A stretch of DNA of 64,000 nucleotides from Microcoleus vaginatus_C. GTDB lineage: Bacteria; Cyanobacteriota; Cyanobacteriia; Cyanobacteriales; Microcoleaceae. The translations under genes and the position numbers were made by a program. The stretch is taken from assembly GCA_040004035.1 (NCBI GenBank), contig JAMPLN010000016.1; one strand, given 5' to 3'. The notes below the pieces were generated by a model. The model searched no databases, was not told the origin of the DNA, and saw only the letters and a list, made by a program, of their open reading frames with translations. Shown here one piece after another: positions 62,220-64,000 of the stretch; positions within the stretch are counted from its first letter, which is position 1; every line of letters begins with the position of its first letter.

Positions 62220-63371
62220 TTACACTATAGCGATCGCCCCAACCAACTTATCAATCTCCGCCTCCGTTGTAAAATAGTGAACACAAGCCCGCACACAATC
62301 AGGATTAAGAATAGTCCTTACCATAATTCCCTGTTTCTCCAACAAATCGACCAGCTTTTTGTGCGGCATCCCATTAGTTAATCGAAACGAAACTAAACCC
62401 GCTTCCGGCGCAGATGTCCGCAAACATTCCACATCGGGAAGTTCCGACAAACGCTGCCAGAGATACTTACTCAAACGGCAAATTTCTGCATACCTTTCCT
62501 CGATCGTACCCCATTCATGTTGCAGGCCGATCGCACTCCGCAAACCTGCATACAAAGGATAAGCCGAAGTCGCAATTTCATAACGCTGCGATCCAGACTT
62601 CCAGCCAAGGACTTTAGCATTAGCATCCGTCACAATTCCCCGCCAACCGATAAACACCGGATGCAAATCTGCCAAAGCTTCAGCACTCACATAAAGCCCC
62701 CCCAAACCCTCCGGGCCGCACCACCATTTGTGACCAGTAAAAGCATAAAAGTCAACCCCAGATTCAATCAAATTTAAAGGCAAAACCCCCACTGATTGAG
62801 CCGCATCAACTAACACTTTGACTCCGGTTGGATGACATACTTTCACAATCTCAGCCAGAGGCAAAACTTGGCCAGTATTCCACAAAATGTGACTGATAAC
62901 CAACAAGCGAGTATTTGGCCGCAAACTATCAGCAATCACCGCCACCGGATCGCCTTCATTCAAAGTTGCCGCCAACGGACAAATCGAAACCTCAATCTTG
63001 AAACGGCGCTGAAGTTCCATTACACTAGCTACAACGCCGGGGTGTTCGCAGTCAGAAATCAGCAAATGGTCGCCTGCTTTCCAGTCAATGCCCCACAGCG
63101 CAATATTGCAGCCGACGGTGACATCTTCAGTCAGGGCGATTGTTTCAGGAGGTACCGTCAACTCAGATGTGATCGCACGTCGCGTCAGCATCGCCTCCTG
63201 AACCACCCAAGCCCCCACCTCCGCCGAAAACGGCCCCCCAAGCTGCACCCGTTTGTAAGCCTCATAAATCGCCTCTAAAGCAGGCTCAGGCAGCGGCCCT
63301 TGTCCGCCGTAGTTAAAATAAGCTTTATTGGCCAAAGCTGGGAATTGTTGCCGGTGATTGTCCTTTGTCAT
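62220..63371 (-). CDS. PLP-dependent class-V aminotransferase, cysteine/cystine lyase-like
   Basis: 383-aa fold-type-I PLP enzyme. The PLP-binding Lys is in AFTGHKWWCGPEG; the Asp contacting the pyridine ring is in VLVDAAQSVG, and the conserved TEDVTVGCNIALWG and ISHILWNTG blocks are present. The start MTKDNHRQQFPALANKAYFNYGGQGPLP resembles cyanobacterial C-DES-type L-cysteine/cystine C-S lyases and kin, related to but distinct from SufS/IscS desulfurases, which need an active-site Cys. The role is probably sulfur mobilisation for Fe-S clusters or cysteine catabolism. The stop codon lies 2 bp from repeat copy B. Confidence 0.85.
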   Translation of the reverse strand: MTKDNHRQQFPALANKAYFNYGGQGPLPEPALEAIYEAYKRVQLGGPFSAEVGAWVVQEAMLTRRAITSELTVPPETIALTEDVTVGCNIALWGIDWKAGDHLLISDCEHPGVVASVMELQRRFKIEVSICPLAATLNEGDPVAVIADSLRPNTRLLVISHILWNTGQVLPLAEIVKVCHPTGVKVLVDAAQSVGVLPLNLIESGVDFYAFTGHKWWCGPEGLGGLYVSAEALADLHPVFIGWRGIVTDANAKVLGWKSGSQRYEIATSAYPLYAGLRSAIGLQHEWGTIEERYAEICRLSKYLWQRLSELPDVECLRTSAPEAGLVSFRLTNGMPHKKLVDLLEKQGIMVRTILNPDCVRACVHYFTTEAEIDKLVGAIAIV

Positions 63372-63466
63372 TTTTTTTGGGGAATTATTGATAGCGTTAA
63401 TATTGAATAACTAATGCTGTGAATTTTATACCTTTTGCCTGATACTCTATGCCTTGCGAATACTAA

Positions 63467-64000
63467 ATGTTAATAACTGACAAACTACTACTTTCCTATC
63501 AGCGATGCCATCTCCGAGCATTTTTAGATACCTGCGGAGACTGGAAACAACTAGATCCCCCCAGCGACTTTCTGCTGAAACTGATGCGCGACAGCGCCGC
63601 ATACCAGCAGCAAGCTTTGGAACACGAGACTTACCAACAACCATATTATCCTAGAGGGGATTGGGAAGCCGGCGCGGCCGCTACATTGAGTTTAATGCAG
63701 CAAGGGGTCGATCGCATTTACCGAGGAGTTCTGATCCAGGGCGAATTCGGCAAAACCAACGGCGCAACCACTTCTCTGGTAGGAATTGACAGTCAATATT
63801 TCCCAGAATTTGGCGAAATCCCCGAAACTCCCGTTCATCTTTCATCCTCCAATCTTCCCTCTTCAAACATTACCCTGATCAGCCGCCCCCATTTATTAAT
63901 CAAACAGCCGGGACAATCAAAATTTGGCAATTGGAGTTATATTACTGCGGATATTTGGCTTAGCAAGCGACCAAAACAAGAGTATCAAATTATCGCAGCT
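63467..64000 (+). CDS. RecB-like (TM0106-type) putative nuclease, N-terminal part
   Basis: Frame open from ATG 63467 to the window end (178 codons). The start MLITDKLLLSYQRCHLRAFLDTCGDW, then QQQALEHETYQQPYYPRGDWEAGAAATLSLMQQGVDRIYRGVLIQG, follows the N-terminal pattern of TM0106-family RecB-like nucleases; the nuclease core is expected further right, outside the window. Confidence 0.68.
   Translation, partial: MLITDKLLLSYQRCHLRAFLDTCGDWKQLDPPSDFLLKLMRDSAAYQQQALEHETYQQPYYPRGDWEAGAAATLSLMQQGVDRIYRGVLIQGEFGKTNGATTSLVGIDSQYFPEFGEIPETPVHLSSSNLPSSNITLISRPHLLIKQPGQSKFGNWSYITADIWLSKRPKQEYQIIAA

Overview
The window comes from a filamentous, Oscillatoriales-type cyanobacterium (Microcoleus/Oscillatoria-like is my best guess). 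The evidence is the many HIP1 octamers (GCGATCGC), abundant heptanucleotide tandem repeats (the cyanobacterial STRR type), and several families known mainly or only from cyanobacteria: CRR6, DUF3370, DUF3685, DUF3120, a DUF1350-type hydrolase and FurC/PerR-like Fur. I saw no rRNA, tRNA or CRISPR array.

Layout. 1-8.4 kb: the start of an agmatinase gene (reverse strand), an alpha/beta hydrolase, DUF202, an LCP cell-wall ligase, ribulose-phosphate epimerase, a DsbA-like lipoprotein, then a run of small reverse-strand stress-type genes including CsbD. 8.4-10.0 kb: a graveyard of insertion sequences (TnpB tail, multiply frameshifted IS1-family transposase). 10-13 kb: a ferritin-like diiron protein, a degenerate GIY-YIG-like protein, an antitoxin fragment and a 15-repeat LRR protein. 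13-19.5 kb: acyl-ACP/CoA synthetase, YlqD-like protein, pyruvate dehydrogenase E2, a broken four-helix-bundle (IVP) gene bracketed by heptamer repeats, DUF3370, and a short-chain-dehydrogenase stub. 19.5-34.3 kb: a giant kinase/ATPase/GAF/SpoIIE signalling protein, carotenoid oxygenase, surE, pentapeptide-repeat protein, two FAD oxidoreductases (one CRTISO-like) and CRR6. 34.5-42.9 kb: two large cyanobacterial proteins of unknown role, a Fur regulator, an intact TnpB element and an Hpt protein. 43-48.3 kb: sulfiredoxin and Dps (peroxide defence), an HTH protein with a GrpE-like tail, and a partner-switching set (STAS antagonist, receiver-SpoIIE phosphatase, HATPase kinase). 48.7-60 kb: glycosyltransferase, gamma-glutamyltransferase, PEP-CTERM protein, a J-domain/QN-rich/pentapeptide fusion, a hydrolase, DUF3120 and a ferrochelatase-like protein with a His-rich tail. 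60.2-62 kb: a toxin-antitoxin island (mazEF, a DUF433 protein carrying a copied MazE tail, a DUF2281/PIN pair) with two copies of a nested-hairpin repeat. The end holds a PLP C-S lyase-like enzyme and the start of a RecB-like nuclease gene.

The most unusual items are the chimeric antitoxin (DUF433 body with a MazE C-terminal tail and a 12-codon mazF vestige), the J-domain protein with a prion-like QN-rich middle and pentapeptide tail, and the number of different heptamer repeat families, one of which lies in frame inside a gene. Most housekeeping genes here look ordinary. Start sites were moved from the longest ORF where a Shine-Dalgarno or an ATG favoured an internal start; these choices are noted in the entries.
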